From NCBI RefSeq assembly GCF_030272615.1, contig NC_081405.1, forward strand, positions 310,513,235 to 310,573,234: 60,000 bases of DNA, read 5' to 3'. The translations under genes were made by a program, and so were the position numbers. Positions 22,425 through 34,057 of the stretch are shown here, one piece after another. Position 1 is the first letter of the stretch. Every line of letters starts with the position of its first letter. The notes beneath the pieces were generated by a model, which saw only the letters and a list, made by a program, of their open reading frames with translations, did no database searches and had not been told where the DNA came from. Source of the stretch: Cryptomeria japonica (Eukaryota > Streptophyta > Pinopsida > Cupressales > Cupressaceae).

Positions 22425-22585
22425 CTGAAAAAATACAAAAAAAGTGATGAAAAATAAAAAAAATACAAAAAAAGTGATGAAAAATCAAAAAAATACAAAA
22501 AAATGAAAAAAGCAAAAAAATGCAAAAAAAAGAGTAAAAAGCAAAAAAAAGAGAAAAAAGTAAAGAGCAAAAAAAAAATGATTCG
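22425..22585 (+). repeat. A-rich tandem repeat
   Basis: Units of about 30 bases built on GTGATGAAAAATAAAAAAAT-like words degrade into AAAAAAGAG/AAAAAATGC runs. Confidence 0.75.
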
Positions 22586-22593
22586 CCCTCTAG

Positions 22594-22665
22594 TGAAAAC
22601 CTGGCAAACAGGCGCTTTGGGCAAGTACCATGGTGAAAACCTGGCAATCAGGCGCCATGAGTAAT
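22594..22665 (+). repeat. Direct repeat pair around GTGAAAACCTGGCAA
   Basis: GTGAAAACCTGGCAAACAGG and GTGAAAACCTGGCAATCAGG, both followed by CGC, lie about 39 bases apart. A related GGTGAAAACC...AGGCGCCC word occurs at 19017-19042 in pol. No function could be assigned. Confidence 0.7.
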
Positions 22666-22899
22666 GAGATTATTGCTCCGTCATCTATCATGACTTCTAG
22701 CCATGCTTTCTCTCGGCCAGTTATCATGCCTATCTTGGACTCAACCCAATGTTTTATTCCAGGCCTATTATTGGTAAACATCACTGTCTTGCTTACTCCA
22801 GTGACTTGTACATATGTTTTGGTCCTGGTTTATGTGTCTTTCAAGTGCGCATTGGGTGCTTTTCCCTCATCATGATCAATCACTAGAGTGTTTAAATCC

Positions 22900-23180
22900 A
22901 AAAATGTCCTGAAATAAATTCATAAAAATTGGAAAATGTCTTGAATAAATCTCATAAAAATCCAAAAATGTCATGAAAAAATCTCATAAAAATTGAAAAA
23001 TGTCATGAAAAAATCTCATAAAAATTGAAAAATGTCCTGAAATAATCCAAAAAAAAAAAAAAAATCAAAAAATGTCCTGAAATAATCCAAAAAAAATAAA
23101 AATAAAAAAATGTCCTGAAATAATCCATAAAAATTAAAAAATGTCCTGAAATAATCTCTAAAAATCAAATAAAGTCCTGA
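22900..23180 (+). repeat. Degenerate 35-45 bp tandem repeat
   Basis: About seven units are built on AAAATGTCCTGAAATAATC with A-rich spacers. TCATGAAAAAATCTC is a variant in the left units. Confidence 0.8.
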
Positions 23181-24096
23181 AAAAATTGAACACAAAAAAA
23201 ATTGTAAAACTCGAAAACAAAGCAAAAACACAAAAAACACGCATTTTTGCAATAAAGTATTCCCTTTGTGCATCGACAGCTCACTGAGTATACATCCGAC
23301 GACTTGCAATCAAACACTGTGCTTTAATGAAATCATGCATTAATAGATGAACCTTTTCAATCAAATCAAATATTCAAACTGATCCAAATTGTCATCTCAA
23401 TCGAATATCAGTATCCAAATTATTTGTCCTTGTTCCTATTATCATGGGTCTTATACAGGGTGTGGTATACTCGAAACCAGACTGTGTCCTGTCTTAGACG
23501 GGGTACCGCATTTCCTGAAACCAGACAGCATGATCGTCCTATCAGCACTTTCAACTTTTGACAATGAAGATCAAGATGTTTGTTTGATTTGTTGGAATTT
23601 GTGCATCTTATCTTTTTAATTGATTTATCTTTGGCTTTGATCATGTTCCTATGTTGCTCGATGATGTCACCGAGTGATTTAGAGTGATTAGGATGGTTCA
23701 TGATCCTTTTTTTTATTATTATGATTGTCGTTTGTCTGTGGTGTGTCTGTCTTTTGCAAAAAGGGTTGCATTTCAGCTCTGGCCTTCAATGCCATGATGC
23801 TACGCATCCATTTTGCTATATCAAATAAAGGTTCTCACCTACTTATGTGCATATGTGAAAGCAAGATTTCCTTCATCTCTAACTATCCTCTGTCTAATTT
23901 CTTCTTACTAACATTTCTTCCGTCAGTCTTGGCAGTCTGTTTGAACCTATCATTTTCTATCATTCTTATCGATCAATTGGCCTCTTTTCTGCATGTTTCC
24001 GGCCAATTCCTCGAGGGGGCATGCATAGGTCATTGTTATTGTCCGGGGCATTTTCATTATTGTTCTTTGAAACAACACTCAGAATCGCATTGTCTC

Positions 24097-24110
24097 AAAG
24101 AGGGGCAAAA
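24097..24110 (+). other. Polypurine tract of the Tat element
   Basis: AAAGAGGGGCAAAA directly precedes the 3' LTR. It is purine except for one C and is the expected plus-strand primer site. Confidence 0.85.
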
Positions 24111-25590
24111 TGTAGACACCCAAAAATGGTCAACGCTTGCGAGGTCATACTTTAACATTTGTGCATTGCCTCATTTTAGGTTTTTGCGTCGCATTAACAT
24201 TTCTCCTATGTCACGCACTTGTTCTTTATCATTTGCAAACATCGAGTCATTCTTCTATATTCTTCATTCATCTCGTCCTCAAATTTGGTCTTGTTGACAA
24301 CATTATCCAGTCATGATTTTGATCGAACTTATCTTGTTGCATCAATGTGCGTGCTAATTTGTCATCATTTTGGACATAGTCAATCCTAATTAGGGTTTTG
24401 TCCTCCTATCAATCTTACGATCAATTTGTCATCGATCGTTGTCTTGTTCAATTTTATCATTTTGCGATTGATTTGTCATCGATCGTGGTCATTATCTTGT
24501 CATCTTGCAATCTATTTTGTCATCGATTCTTGTCCTTTTGTCGATTTTGTCATTTTTCAACCGATTTGTCATCGATCGTTCTTTGTCTCAATTATGTCAA
24601 TTTGGATCAATTTGTCATTGCTCCTTGTCAATTGGCGCAGTTCTCAATCAAATTGTTTATCGCATTGGTCAGTTATCAATTCAAAATCATGACATTAATT
24701 ATCCTCAATCAAGACCTAATTGTCATTTTCGCATTTCTAATTCATCTTCTAGGGTTTTATGATTTATTCATTTAACCTAATTTGTCATTTCTTCCTCTAG
24801 GATTAAATAATTTATTTATTTATCCTAGGTCTTCTTGTCACAATTAAATGTTCATTTAATTGGCTAATTATTCCTTTTTGTGAATTGATTAATAAATGAA
24901 AAATTATTAATTAATTCACTAATTCCTAATTTCTAATTTTCATCAATTTCCTAATTCCATATTTCCTATTTTCCTTATTTCCTAATTTTCTAAATTTCTA
25001 ATTTCTTTTCCCTCCTATTTCATCTCCTAATTCTATGGGAATGAGATTTCAATTTGTCATAAATTGTCATAATTGATAATCAATCAATTTTGACATGGAA
25101 TGTGTCATAATTTGTCATCAATTATCAATCAATCAAATTGTGCATGGAAAGTGCATAATTTGTCATAATTTGTCATGTTGATTTGCAATTTCCATTTGAA
25201 TTGCATCATGCCAATCTTGTCATTTATCCAATTCTTCTATAAATTGGATAATTTTCTTCAATCAAGCCCCTTCGGAATCCCGAATCCCTAATCAAACTAT
25301 TGAACTTATGCTTCTAGTACTCTTGACCAATAACCAACATCCATCTTGCTTTCAATTGTATGTGCACTTGTAGGTGAGATCCACAAATCCAATTGAAGAG
25401 GAAAGAAAAACAATGGAGCCGCATGGAAGAAGCATCCAAATCGTCATCTGGTTTGCATGATATTTTACTTTTGAATGCTTTGTTTTTATGTCTCTATTGA
25501 GTGTGCTTAGAATTAGGTTCATTTGTGATTGAGTTATAATGTCTAGTGTTTTGATCTATTGTTTTGATGATTCCTAATTCCTATGCTACA
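24111..25590 (+). repeat. 3' LTR of the Tat element
   Basis: It begins TGTAGACACC and ends GCTACA, with TATAAAT at 25238-25244. It is about 98.5% identical to the 5' LTR by manual comparison and lacks a 15-bp segment present there near 11900. Confidence 0.95.
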
Positions 25591-25595
25591 ATTAT
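25591..25595. repeat. Target-site duplication of the Tat element, right copy
   Basis: ATTAT, identical to 10474-10478. Confidence 0.9.
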
Positions 25596-27874
25596 ATATA
25601 TATACCAGATTGTATATCTTAATAAAAATAAAATTAAATAGATTTTTTACGATTACAATTTTATAGTCATGGTTATTTATTATTCATTTATAAAAAAAGT
25701 GATTCACATTATTAATATTATAAAATTACTTGACGTACAACAAATTAAAAAAAAAATGCCATATTTAATGCTCAACTTAATTGGAAAGTAAATTATGGCC
25801 TAATTTGCATAGTGATTTCCCAAACATTAAACCGAATTATTGATAAAAATTACTATTATTATACTTTTTATAGATAATCCCTAGATTTCAACATAAAATA
25901 TTTAATTTGTAAGCTTCTTAGTTGACTAAAATATTAATTGTAAGTATTTAATACTTACAAAAAGTTGTATGATTTTTACTTTTAAAAGTTGATAAAAATT
26001 TAAATCTATTTTTTACTTTTTTTGGTGCTCGAATTTTATTTTAGAAATATATTGAAATAACTAGTTAAAATAAATTATATTATAACTAATAATGTTTAAT
26101 TACTTATTCATTTCTTACATATGACTAATAATTAGCCATAGCATTAATTATGATATCATAATTTAATTTAATTCTATTAACACATAATAAATTTTACCTG
26201 CCGACTTATTAACTTATAGCTTTACATATATAAATATATATTTAATAAAAAAATAATTATATTATGATCATAACATTCATATTAGTACTTGTTAGAAACA
26301 AGATTGTCATTGCACCAAAAGATTGACATGTTAATGTTTGATACAACCGTGAGATTTAATGAATCCATGGGAGGTGGTTAAGTCATGTCACAAAACTTAC
26401 CATTATGTTAAATAGCACAAATATTTTTTTCTTTTTATTCAATTTTTAAAAGTTTAGATGCATGATTTTTATGTTTTTAAATTATATAAAAAAATTCTCA
26501 AATCTAAATGGCTCAATAATTTTACATCCTATTGTTTAATTTTATGAATCTACTATCTTAAGAAAATTTTTAGGTTGCCTTTTATTAAAAATTTATTGTC
26601 TCATTACTAACCTTTCACAAAAAAATAATTTTTTATATATTTTACCCTCACAAGTTGTATAGGTTAAATTATTGTAAAATTATAACAATCATCTCTTCCC
26701 TCAAATATGTCCTAAGATTTTAATTATATGACAAAGGTAAAAATTTATATTATTTTTGTTTTAATAGTTTATCTATTTGACTTTTATTTCAAGAATTTTA
26801 ATAATAGTTGTTATCATATAAATTTATTTATAAATATTATACTATAGAGTTACTATTACTATTACAATAGATTTATTTTTGTTTGTGTTGATATTATTAT
26901 ATATTAACTTATAATTATAATTATATCTTATTTATGTGAAAGAATATAATGTATTACATCCTAGACATATTTAGAATGCAATATATTTAGGATTATCATG
27001 TGCTTGATTAGTCAATTTATATTGTAGGATCAAGATATGACATCTCTATCATAATATTAAAAAAGATGCTATAAAACATTGAATTGAATAGTACCAAGGT
27101 AATGGTTTTCAAATTAAAATACAATTATGCATGTGTTTATAGTTAGAATCTCATGCATAAATTTTATATTAAAAATATTAATTCCACATATATATTTCAT
27201 ATAATTATTAAATATTCTATTATATTTAGTAATAATAATTCAATTGTTATTTTTAATTTCGAATATATAATTATGCTGAGAGGTGTATTAATATTCACAT
27301 AATATATTGATAGATATGTGTGATTAAAAACCCCCTATGATTAAAATTGACACCCATCATATCGTATGACACCTGTCATAATTACAATTAGTTCTACTAT
27401 TACTTAAATAAAAATAATTTAAATAACTTAAAATAATCTAAATTAAATTAAATTACACATGTAGTATTATAACAAGTTTGAATTAGTTTAATATTTAATA
27501 GTAATAATAATAATAATAAATTAATAAATGAAATAAATTTTTAAAAAAAAATTAACAAAAATAATTTAAATATTATTAATCTAGTCAACCAGTTATAATT
27601 TGAGTTCTCAAATTAAATATTAAAAAAATTATTATAGAGTGTAAATAGAAATCAATAAAATATATATTAGATTATATTTCAAATTAATGTAAATAAAATA
27701 CAACAATAAATTAAATTAAATTAAAAAACTTAAATGAAAATAAATTAAATCTCTATACATATAAATAGAAATCAATAAAATATTTAATAGATTTAATTTC
27801 AAATTGTTGTAAATAAATTAATTTAAATTAAATTAAATAACTTAAATTAAAATAAATTACATATTTAGTGTTGT
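25596..27874. repeat. Very AT-rich DNA with diverged internal repeats
   Basis: No gene was seen. From about 27400 on, a module recurs. One part is ATAAATAGAAATCAATAAAA followed by ATTTCAAATT and TGTAAATAAA (27644, 27764, again at 34281). Another part is AAAATAAATTACATRTTTAGTRTTGTAA (27450, 27851, again at 34170 and 42755). This suggests one old AT-rich repeat block into which both LINEs inserted. Confidence 0.6.
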
Positions 27875-27897
27875 AAGAAGTTAGAATCAGTTAAATA
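27875..27897. repeat. Target-site duplication of the + strand LINE, left copy
   Basis: AAGAAGTTAGAATCAGTTAAATA-type sequence of 23 bases, repeated at 34035-34057 with one C/T difference at the fourteenth base. Confidence 0.85.
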
Positions 27898-28309
27898 GGA
27901 TGGCATGTGTGGGCTTAGCAGGAGTCGAGCTAGGGATTCTGTGCCCTAGCCCATGAGTGGGTGTGTTGGTTGTGCGCAGGGGGAAGGGAAGATTTTTGTT
28001 CTGTGGGGAGGGGCGATGTTTGGTGCAGGTTCATTTGGGGTTGGTGGCGACTCAACGGTGGGAGTTTGAGTGGTGGGTGTGTTGGCATGAGTGTTTGCAG
28101 TTGCGTTGTGTCATCTTTGCGGGGAGAGGTGAGGTTTAGCTTGGGATCTGGTCTCGATGGATTTTGAGTGGAGAGTGTAGCAGGTTTGTTCGGGGGTTGG
28201 GATTTCTCTTCCTCTTTTTCTTGTTGGGTGGGTTTCGAGGCTAGGCGGGATTGCTAGTTCTCGATAGGAAGCCTTGGGGGCTTCTCCCAATGTAGATTTT
28301 TGAGCAGCC

Positions 28310-29652
28310 ATGGGTTTGCATTCTCTGAATCATGGTGTTAAGACTTTTGATAATAATATCTTTGCTCCTGACTTGGGCGCTGATGGTGCTAGTGTGTCCA
28401 ATGGATCTCGGATTTTGAAGTTTAACGGCTGTCTTGAAAGATGCAAAGAGAGGCAGAAACTAGTAATTCCGTCAAAGATGATTGTCAAGGATGTGGAATA
28501 TTTTTCAAAGCATTCGCCTTAGTGCAAATTTTTGGGGATGAGGGTTTCTCTACAGTTTCTGGAGAATTGGGCTCAGAGGATTTGGGCGCCAGAAGGGGAA
28601 ATGGAGATTATGTTGTTGGCAAACAACTACTTCATGGTTATATTCAATTGCATGAAGAATCACAATAGAGTCTTTGATCACAACCCATATTTTTATAACC
28701 AGGTGGGGTTGTTCATCAAACCTTGGCATGTGGAGTTTAACCGTTTGGAGGAGATCTCGAATAGGGTCCCATGTTCGGTTCATTTACCACATTTTTTGGT
28801 GGAATGTTGTTGAGAGGATGTGTTACGAATGCTCTCTTCATTGCTTGGGAAGCCGGTTGGATCTTCAATGCAAACCTTGGGGAGAAAGGTAATGACTTTT
28901 GCTTGTATCTACGTTGAAAATGATCTTAGTAAGCCTTTGCCAGATGCTATAGATATGTGTGTGATCTCTTATTCTTGGTTCCAATAGTTGGATTATGAGA
29001 ATTTACCATTTCGGTATCGTATGTGTCATGACTATGGTCATTTGCAGTGCAAGTTCCCTAGGTATAAACCAGTTGTGCGTCAACCTCAACAACCTTCTAG
29101 TAACCTAGATGGGGATGATAAAGGAAAAGTTGTCATGCCTGATGAGCTAGTGGGTGTTAATGATTTTGTCCCAGTTAAGACTAAGAATATGAATTAGGGA
29201 CAAAAGGGGTTTGATTTGAAGCCTTGGATGACCTTAGCCAGCAAGAGGTGAATCTAGGGTTAAGTCCTTTGGATCAAAGTACATATGGGTTGGTTCCTAA
29301 TAGTGTGAATCGAGATTCTACCCAGGTTCAACAAGTGGTTAAGAGTCAGCAAATGGAGATGGATCAGCTAGTAGTGGCTCAGTTGGGACCCATTTTTGGT
29401 GCTGAAGTGAAGTTGGCCTCAGGGGATGTTTCTCCTACAGCATAGAAATTGGAATCTATTGGGGTCAAAAGTAATAGCATCTCCTTACATCTGGGTCTTC
29501 ATCAGAAAGACATTAAAAAAGGTGTAACAAAGAAGATGTCAAAGGTTGTCAGAAAGAAGGACTTGGATAAGTTCAAATTGATGGGGGAGATTTTGGTTGA
29601 GTCAAGGTCACTAAAGACTCTGGATTCTCATTTTTTCAATCCCCCAAAATGA
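28310..29652 (+). pseudogene. LINE ORF1 (nucleic-acid-binding protein), degraded
   Basis: The ATG at 28310 starts a frame with VIPSKMIVKDVEYFSK. The DUF4283-type block follows (EIMLLANNYFMVIFNCMKNHNRVFDH..PYFYNQVGLFIKPW, 28600-28725). A zinc knuckle, YRMCHDYGHLQCKFPRYKP, lies at about 29015-29070, with the first Cys changed to Tyr. The basic C-terminal part ends in HFFNPPK with a TGA at 29650-29652. There are stops (28520, 28812, 29195) and at least two frame changes. ORF1 coats the element RNA in related LINEs. Its stop overlaps the ORF2 start as ATGA. Confidence 0.75.
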
Positions 29653-32600
29653 TTATGCTATCATGGAATGTGAGGGGTTTGAACAATGGCCCTAGACAAA
29701 AACTTCTTCGGGAGTTGATAAGGAGTCATTCTCCTGATGTCCTTTTCTTGCAAGAAACTAAATTATTTGTGGAAAGTATGTTGGGTCTGGCACCAAAGAT
29801 ATGGGGGAGAGGTGAGTGTCAATGTATTGGGCCATTTGGCTCCTCTGGAGGGGTGGTCTATCTTTGGAACCCCTTGAGGATTCATCCTATATGGTTGGTT
29901 TCTTCCACATCTTCTTTATCTGGGGTTGCTTCTAGTCTTGAGACTGGGGATTATATCTTATTTACTAACTTTTATGCCCCTAGTGATCTTCAGGGCAAGC
30001 ATAATTTGTGGTCTCATATTTCTTTTATGTGAGGCTTGTTGCCTTTTCATCCGTGGATTATGGTGGGTAATTTCAATGCCATTTTAGAGTTGAGTGAGAA
30101 GAAGGGTGGTTCTACGCGATTGGAACCTTCTTCCTTTCTTCTTCGAGATAGTATATCAACCTTGCATCTTGTTGACATTAATCCTGGTAATCATCTATTC
30201 ACCTGGAACAACATGAGGGTAGGGGAGTATTGGATTGCGGAGAGGCTGGATTACTCTTTGGTTTCTACTATTTGGGATGGTGGGGGATGGTCCACATGCT
30301 CTGAGATTTTAGATTGGAGAGGTTCAGACCACTGGCCCATAAAGTTGGTGTCTTCTTCTGCTCAGGTCACTCGCACTCCTTCATTCAAATTCCACTTTAT
30401 GTGGTTATGGGATCCTTCTTTGCAAGATCATGTTGTGGAGTGGTGGAGGAAAGGGAGGCCAGCCTTTGGCACTGCTATGTACACTTTTGCCAAGTAGCTG
30501 CAATTTGTTAAGTTTCAGCTTAAACAGGGGAATCGCCAGTGTTTCGGGAATATTTTCATACTAAGATAGCTGCTCAATTAGAGTTGAATGGCATTACCAG
30601 AGTAATAAGAGAGCATGGTTTGTCAGAAGCCTTTCTTAGGGAGGAAGACAACACAGTCAAGGCTTTAGAGGAGTGGGAGCTTACTGAGGAAATCTACTAA
30701 AAACAAAGAGCTTATATTGATTGGCTTCAAGCAGAGGATAAGAATATTGGGTTCTTCTTCAATTCGGTGAAAGCAAGAAGCCATTGCAATTCTATTCATG
30801 TTTTGGTTAATGATAGAGGTGAACAATGTTTATCCTTGTAGGATATTTCTAGGGAGTCTTTGCGATATTTCTAGTTCCTTTTTAGTGAGGATACTTAGGG
30901 GGATTTGGAAGAGGAGAACCAAGTTCTTGATTATATTCCTTTTCTAGTTACTAGGGAGATGAATGAGCAACTTATGGGTCCTATTTTGTTGAAAGAACTT
31001 GAGAGGATTCTTTTTCACATGAAGAAGGGGAAAGTTGCTAGACTAGATGGGTTTTGAATTGAGTTCTATCAAGATTTCTAGGATATTATCAAATTGGACT
31101 TGTTGGAGGAGGTCCAAGAGTCCTAGAGGAATAAGAAAATGCTTTAGGCTTTGAATGCAACTTTCATTGTGCTCATCCCCAAGTGTGATGGGGTTGACCG
31201 GTTAGGCCAGTTCCATCCTATCTCGCTTTGTAATGTGATTTATAAGATTATTTCTAAGTTGATAATGGAAAGGTTGAAGAATTATCTTGGGGATGTCATT
31301 TCAAAGGAACAAAGTGGGTTTGTGGAGGGTTGCCAAATCTTGAATGGTGTGGTCATTGCTACTAAGACCATTCATTCTATGACTACCTCCAAGGAAAAAG
31401 CTATGTTTATCAAGCTAGATATGGAAAAGGCTTATGATAGAGTCTGTTGGTCCTTTCTCCAGAAGATTCTTAGGGCTTTTGGATTTGCTAATGAATGGAT
31501 CCAATAGGTTATGAGTTGTTTTTCATCTACCTCTTTCTCTGTACTAATTAATGGAGATCATACTGAGTTGTTTGGTGCATCTAGGGGTCTTTGCCAGGGG
31601 GACCCTCTCTCCCCGTACTTATTCATTCATTTGGCTAAGGGTTTGGGGAGGTTGATTAAGTATAATGTGGGTCTGGGTATTATTAAAGGTTGGAGTTGGG
31701 GTAATGACATGCCTCCTCAATCCCAGTTGTAGTTTGTAGATGACACATTCCTGATGGGGCTAGCTCGGATCAAAGAAGCTATAAATCTATGTAAATTATT
31801 AGATGTTTATCTTGCTAGTTCGAGTCAGTTGATCAATGAGGATAAATATTTCATCCTCTTCTTCCACATACCTGGAACTATTCAAAGGAATATTTCTCAT
31901 ATCTTGAGATTCCAGGTCGGCTCTCTTCCCTTTACTTACCTGGGTATTTTTATCTCTACTGGTAATCCTCCCGGGGACTCATGGCAGGGTATCTTGGACA
32001 AATTTTGCATGAAGGTTGAACATTGGACACACAAATGGTTATCCTTTGTTGGGCAGGTTCAACTGATCCATTCTATGGTTCAAGCTCTTCCAATTTATCA
32101 ATGTATGCTCCAAGTGGCTCCAAAGTAGTTTGTGAAGGGAATGGCTTCTCTAGAAAGGCAATTCTTATGGACAGGTAACCTATCCAACTATAAATGGTGT
32201 CTTGTCAAATGGGACTTGGTGTGTAGCCCGTAACAGTTGGATGGGATTGGCTTAAGGCATTCTACTTTCTTTGGGGAGGCTTTGGTGGCTAAATTGTACT
32301 AGGGGTGGTGTGTTGAACAGGATCAAGGCTGGGCTAGGATTTTATCTTACAAGTATATGTAGAGGATCCCAAAGGAAGAAATCCTGAGATATCTTCTTGT
32401 GGGAAAAGGGTTAATGATTTGGAGTACTCTCAAGAAACGGGCTACACTTATAAAGGAAGGACTTTTTTGGATATGTAAGAGGGGGGAAGAGGCACTTTTC
32501 TGGTTTGACTCTAGGGATGGATACCCTCCCATCATTTATCTACTTCCTCACCTTGGGAATCTTTGCCAGAGGTTTCTAGAGGCAAGGTGTTCTAAAGTGA

Positions 32601-33924
32601 GCAACTTTAAGGTTTTTTATAAGTGTGAGCAATTGTAGATGGAGCAGTGGAAGGTTCCTAATGAATGGTTGGTTGTTGGTATGGATGAAGATTGTGCTCA
32701 GCGGCATGGCATTTTGGCGAGTAGACACTATAGTTCCCTTAAGGATAGGGATAGACTTGCTTGGTCCCTGAATCCTAAGGGAGTTTTTACTATGGCTAGT
32801 GGGTACCAAGATCTGTTATCCCATAGATTGGAGGGGAGGGAGGTGCACTAGTAGAAATATGTGAGGAATAATTTCTCTTGGTTGAAGTGTAACTATTTTT
32901 TTTAGACTTTGGCTTTGAATAGATGTCTAATATAGGACAATATTCACAAGAGTGGGTTCCTTGGGCCTTCTATCTATGTTTTGTGTGGTAATGGGGAGGA
33001 TTATTCTTCACACCTATTCTTCAGATGTCCTTTCTCGCTACTAATCTGAAATTATTGGTGAGGGGTGTGGAAGTACCCTTGTGTTCATGTAGATTCTTTG
33101 GTGGAGTTTTGGAGCAGTTTGGGCAGACCTCGTATTTTGTCCTCTTTTCTCCAAACTATATGGTTCATTGGGCCCATTTGCTTACTTTGGTAGATTTGGC
33201 TAGAGAGGAATAGGAGGATCTTTAGGGAGGTCAGACTGTAATTTCAGCAAGTGTGGAATAGAATCATTGGAATGATCTGGGAGACAGTGAAAGCTAAATG
33301 TGAGGTGAATTTTCTTCTAGATAGAGGAGAGGTTGATATTGTGAGTAGGTTGGATTTAGAGGAGATGTCTCCCATCTCAGTTGGTATCAGGAGAGGTAGA
33401 TGTGATATGAAGAAGGTTCAAAGGGTGGGAAGGTGGATTCCCCCTCAAGATGAGTCCATCAATATTAACACTTATGGCTCCTCTAGGGGTAATCTGGGTC
33501 CTGTTGGGACTGGTGGTGTTCGAAGGGATCGTATGGGGGATGTGGTTTTGTTTTTTTTGATGCATAAAGGGCAGTGGTGTAATAAATTTATGGAGGGATT
33601 ATCAATTTTCTATACCTTGGAGCGTTCTTTTGAGTTGGGGTGGTGTAAGGTTATCTGCAAATCAGATTTGCAGAAGGTGAGTGGGATTAATTGGCAGCTG
33701 GTAGAGATTTTTCATCAAATTTTACAAATTAGTGCTCTGATGGAGAAGATGTCTTTCATCCACATTCCTCGTGAATGGAATAGAGAAGCTGATTGTTTGG
33801 CTAAGTAGTCCTCAGAACATGGTGATTATTGGAAAGTTGAGGCTTGGGAGCATCTCTCCACGGATTATTGTCAGGACTTGCATAAGATCTTTGTTGAGGA
33901 TATGGATTGTTATGATGCTGGTTG
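29649..33924 (+). pseudogene. LINE ORF2: endonuclease, reverse transcriptase, zinc region, RNase H
   Basis: The start is fixed by MIMLSWNVRGLNNGP, the usual beginning of plant LINE ORF2. The endonuclease shows LQETKL, WIMVGNFNAIL (family GDFNA, catalytic Asp now Asn) and GSDHWP (about 30325). RT shows IVLIPKCDG (31170), RPISL-like HPISLCNVIYKIISK, KLDMEKAYDRV, GLCQGDPLSPYLF and FVDD (31733-31744). RNase H spans about 33430-33924 with NINTYGSS in place of the usual NFDGAS and a C-terminal ADCLAK. Stops at 30030, 30495, 31073, 31505, 31730, 32126 and others, plus a frame change near 30530, make it inactive. Most stops are TAG. Confidence 0.85.
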
Positions 33925-34034
33925 ATCTTTGGTCGGGCTTGTGGTTCTCTTCTGGAGCTTTGAGGCTCTGGTTTTCTTATGTACTTCTTGATTTTGATTA
34001 TCAATAAAGTTTTTACCCCTTTATTCAAAAAAAG

Positions 34035-34057
34035 AAGAAGTTAGAATTAGTTAAATA
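34035..34057. repeat. Target-site duplication of the + strand LINE, right copy
   Basis: Matches 27875-27897 with one difference and follows the A tail directly. Confidence 0.85.

Larger units (their letters stand above)
22394..24096 (+). other. 3' noncoding region of the Tat element
   Basis: About 1.7 kb lies between pol and the polypurine tract. It is repeat-rich (see 22425-22585, 22594-22665 and 22900-23180) and has no convincing gene. Apparent Phe-rich minus-strand frames are shadows of the A-rich repeats. Confidence 0.6.
10479..25590 (+). mobile_element. Complete Ty3/Gypsy retrotransposon, Tat type, 15.1 kb
   Basis: The element has two LTRs of 1495 and 1480 bp, a primer-binding site at 11979, a 2.1 kb leader, one gag-pol frame (14094-22393), a 1.7 kb 3' noncoding part, a polypurine tract at 24097 and a 5-bp target duplication. 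Two RNase H domains, the second of archaeal type, and a DGG protease active site place it in the Tat/Athila group, the dual RNase H pointing to Tat. It carries all parts for replication in outline, but the coding frame has eight internal stops and one frameshift, so this copy is dead. By manual comparison the LTRs differ at about 21 positions plus one 15-bp indel, so the insertion is moderately recent. Confidence 0.95.
27898..34034 (+). mobile_element. Full-length LINE (plant L1 type), + strand
   Basis: The element is 6.1 kb, bounded by a 23-bp target duplication, with a 0.4 kb 5' leader, ORF1 (28310-29652), ORF2 (29649-33924) and a short 3' end with an AATAAAG signal (34001-34007) and a short A tail (34027-34033). 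Composition is balanced and differs sharply from the AT-rich flanks. The single difference between the duplications suggests that it is not very old. The frames nevertheless hold many stops, mostly TAG where Trp is expected. Confidence 0.9.

Noticed and set aside
22160-23309. Phe-rich minus-strand frames in the Tat 3' region as an antisense gene
   Set aside because: They are complements of A-rich tandem repeats, with no recognisable domain.
23725-24775. Open frames crossing from the Tat 3' region into the 3' LTR
   Set aside because: They cross the polypurine tract and LTR boundary, and parallel frames in the 5' LTR (10366-11130) show that they are chance frames in LTR DNA.
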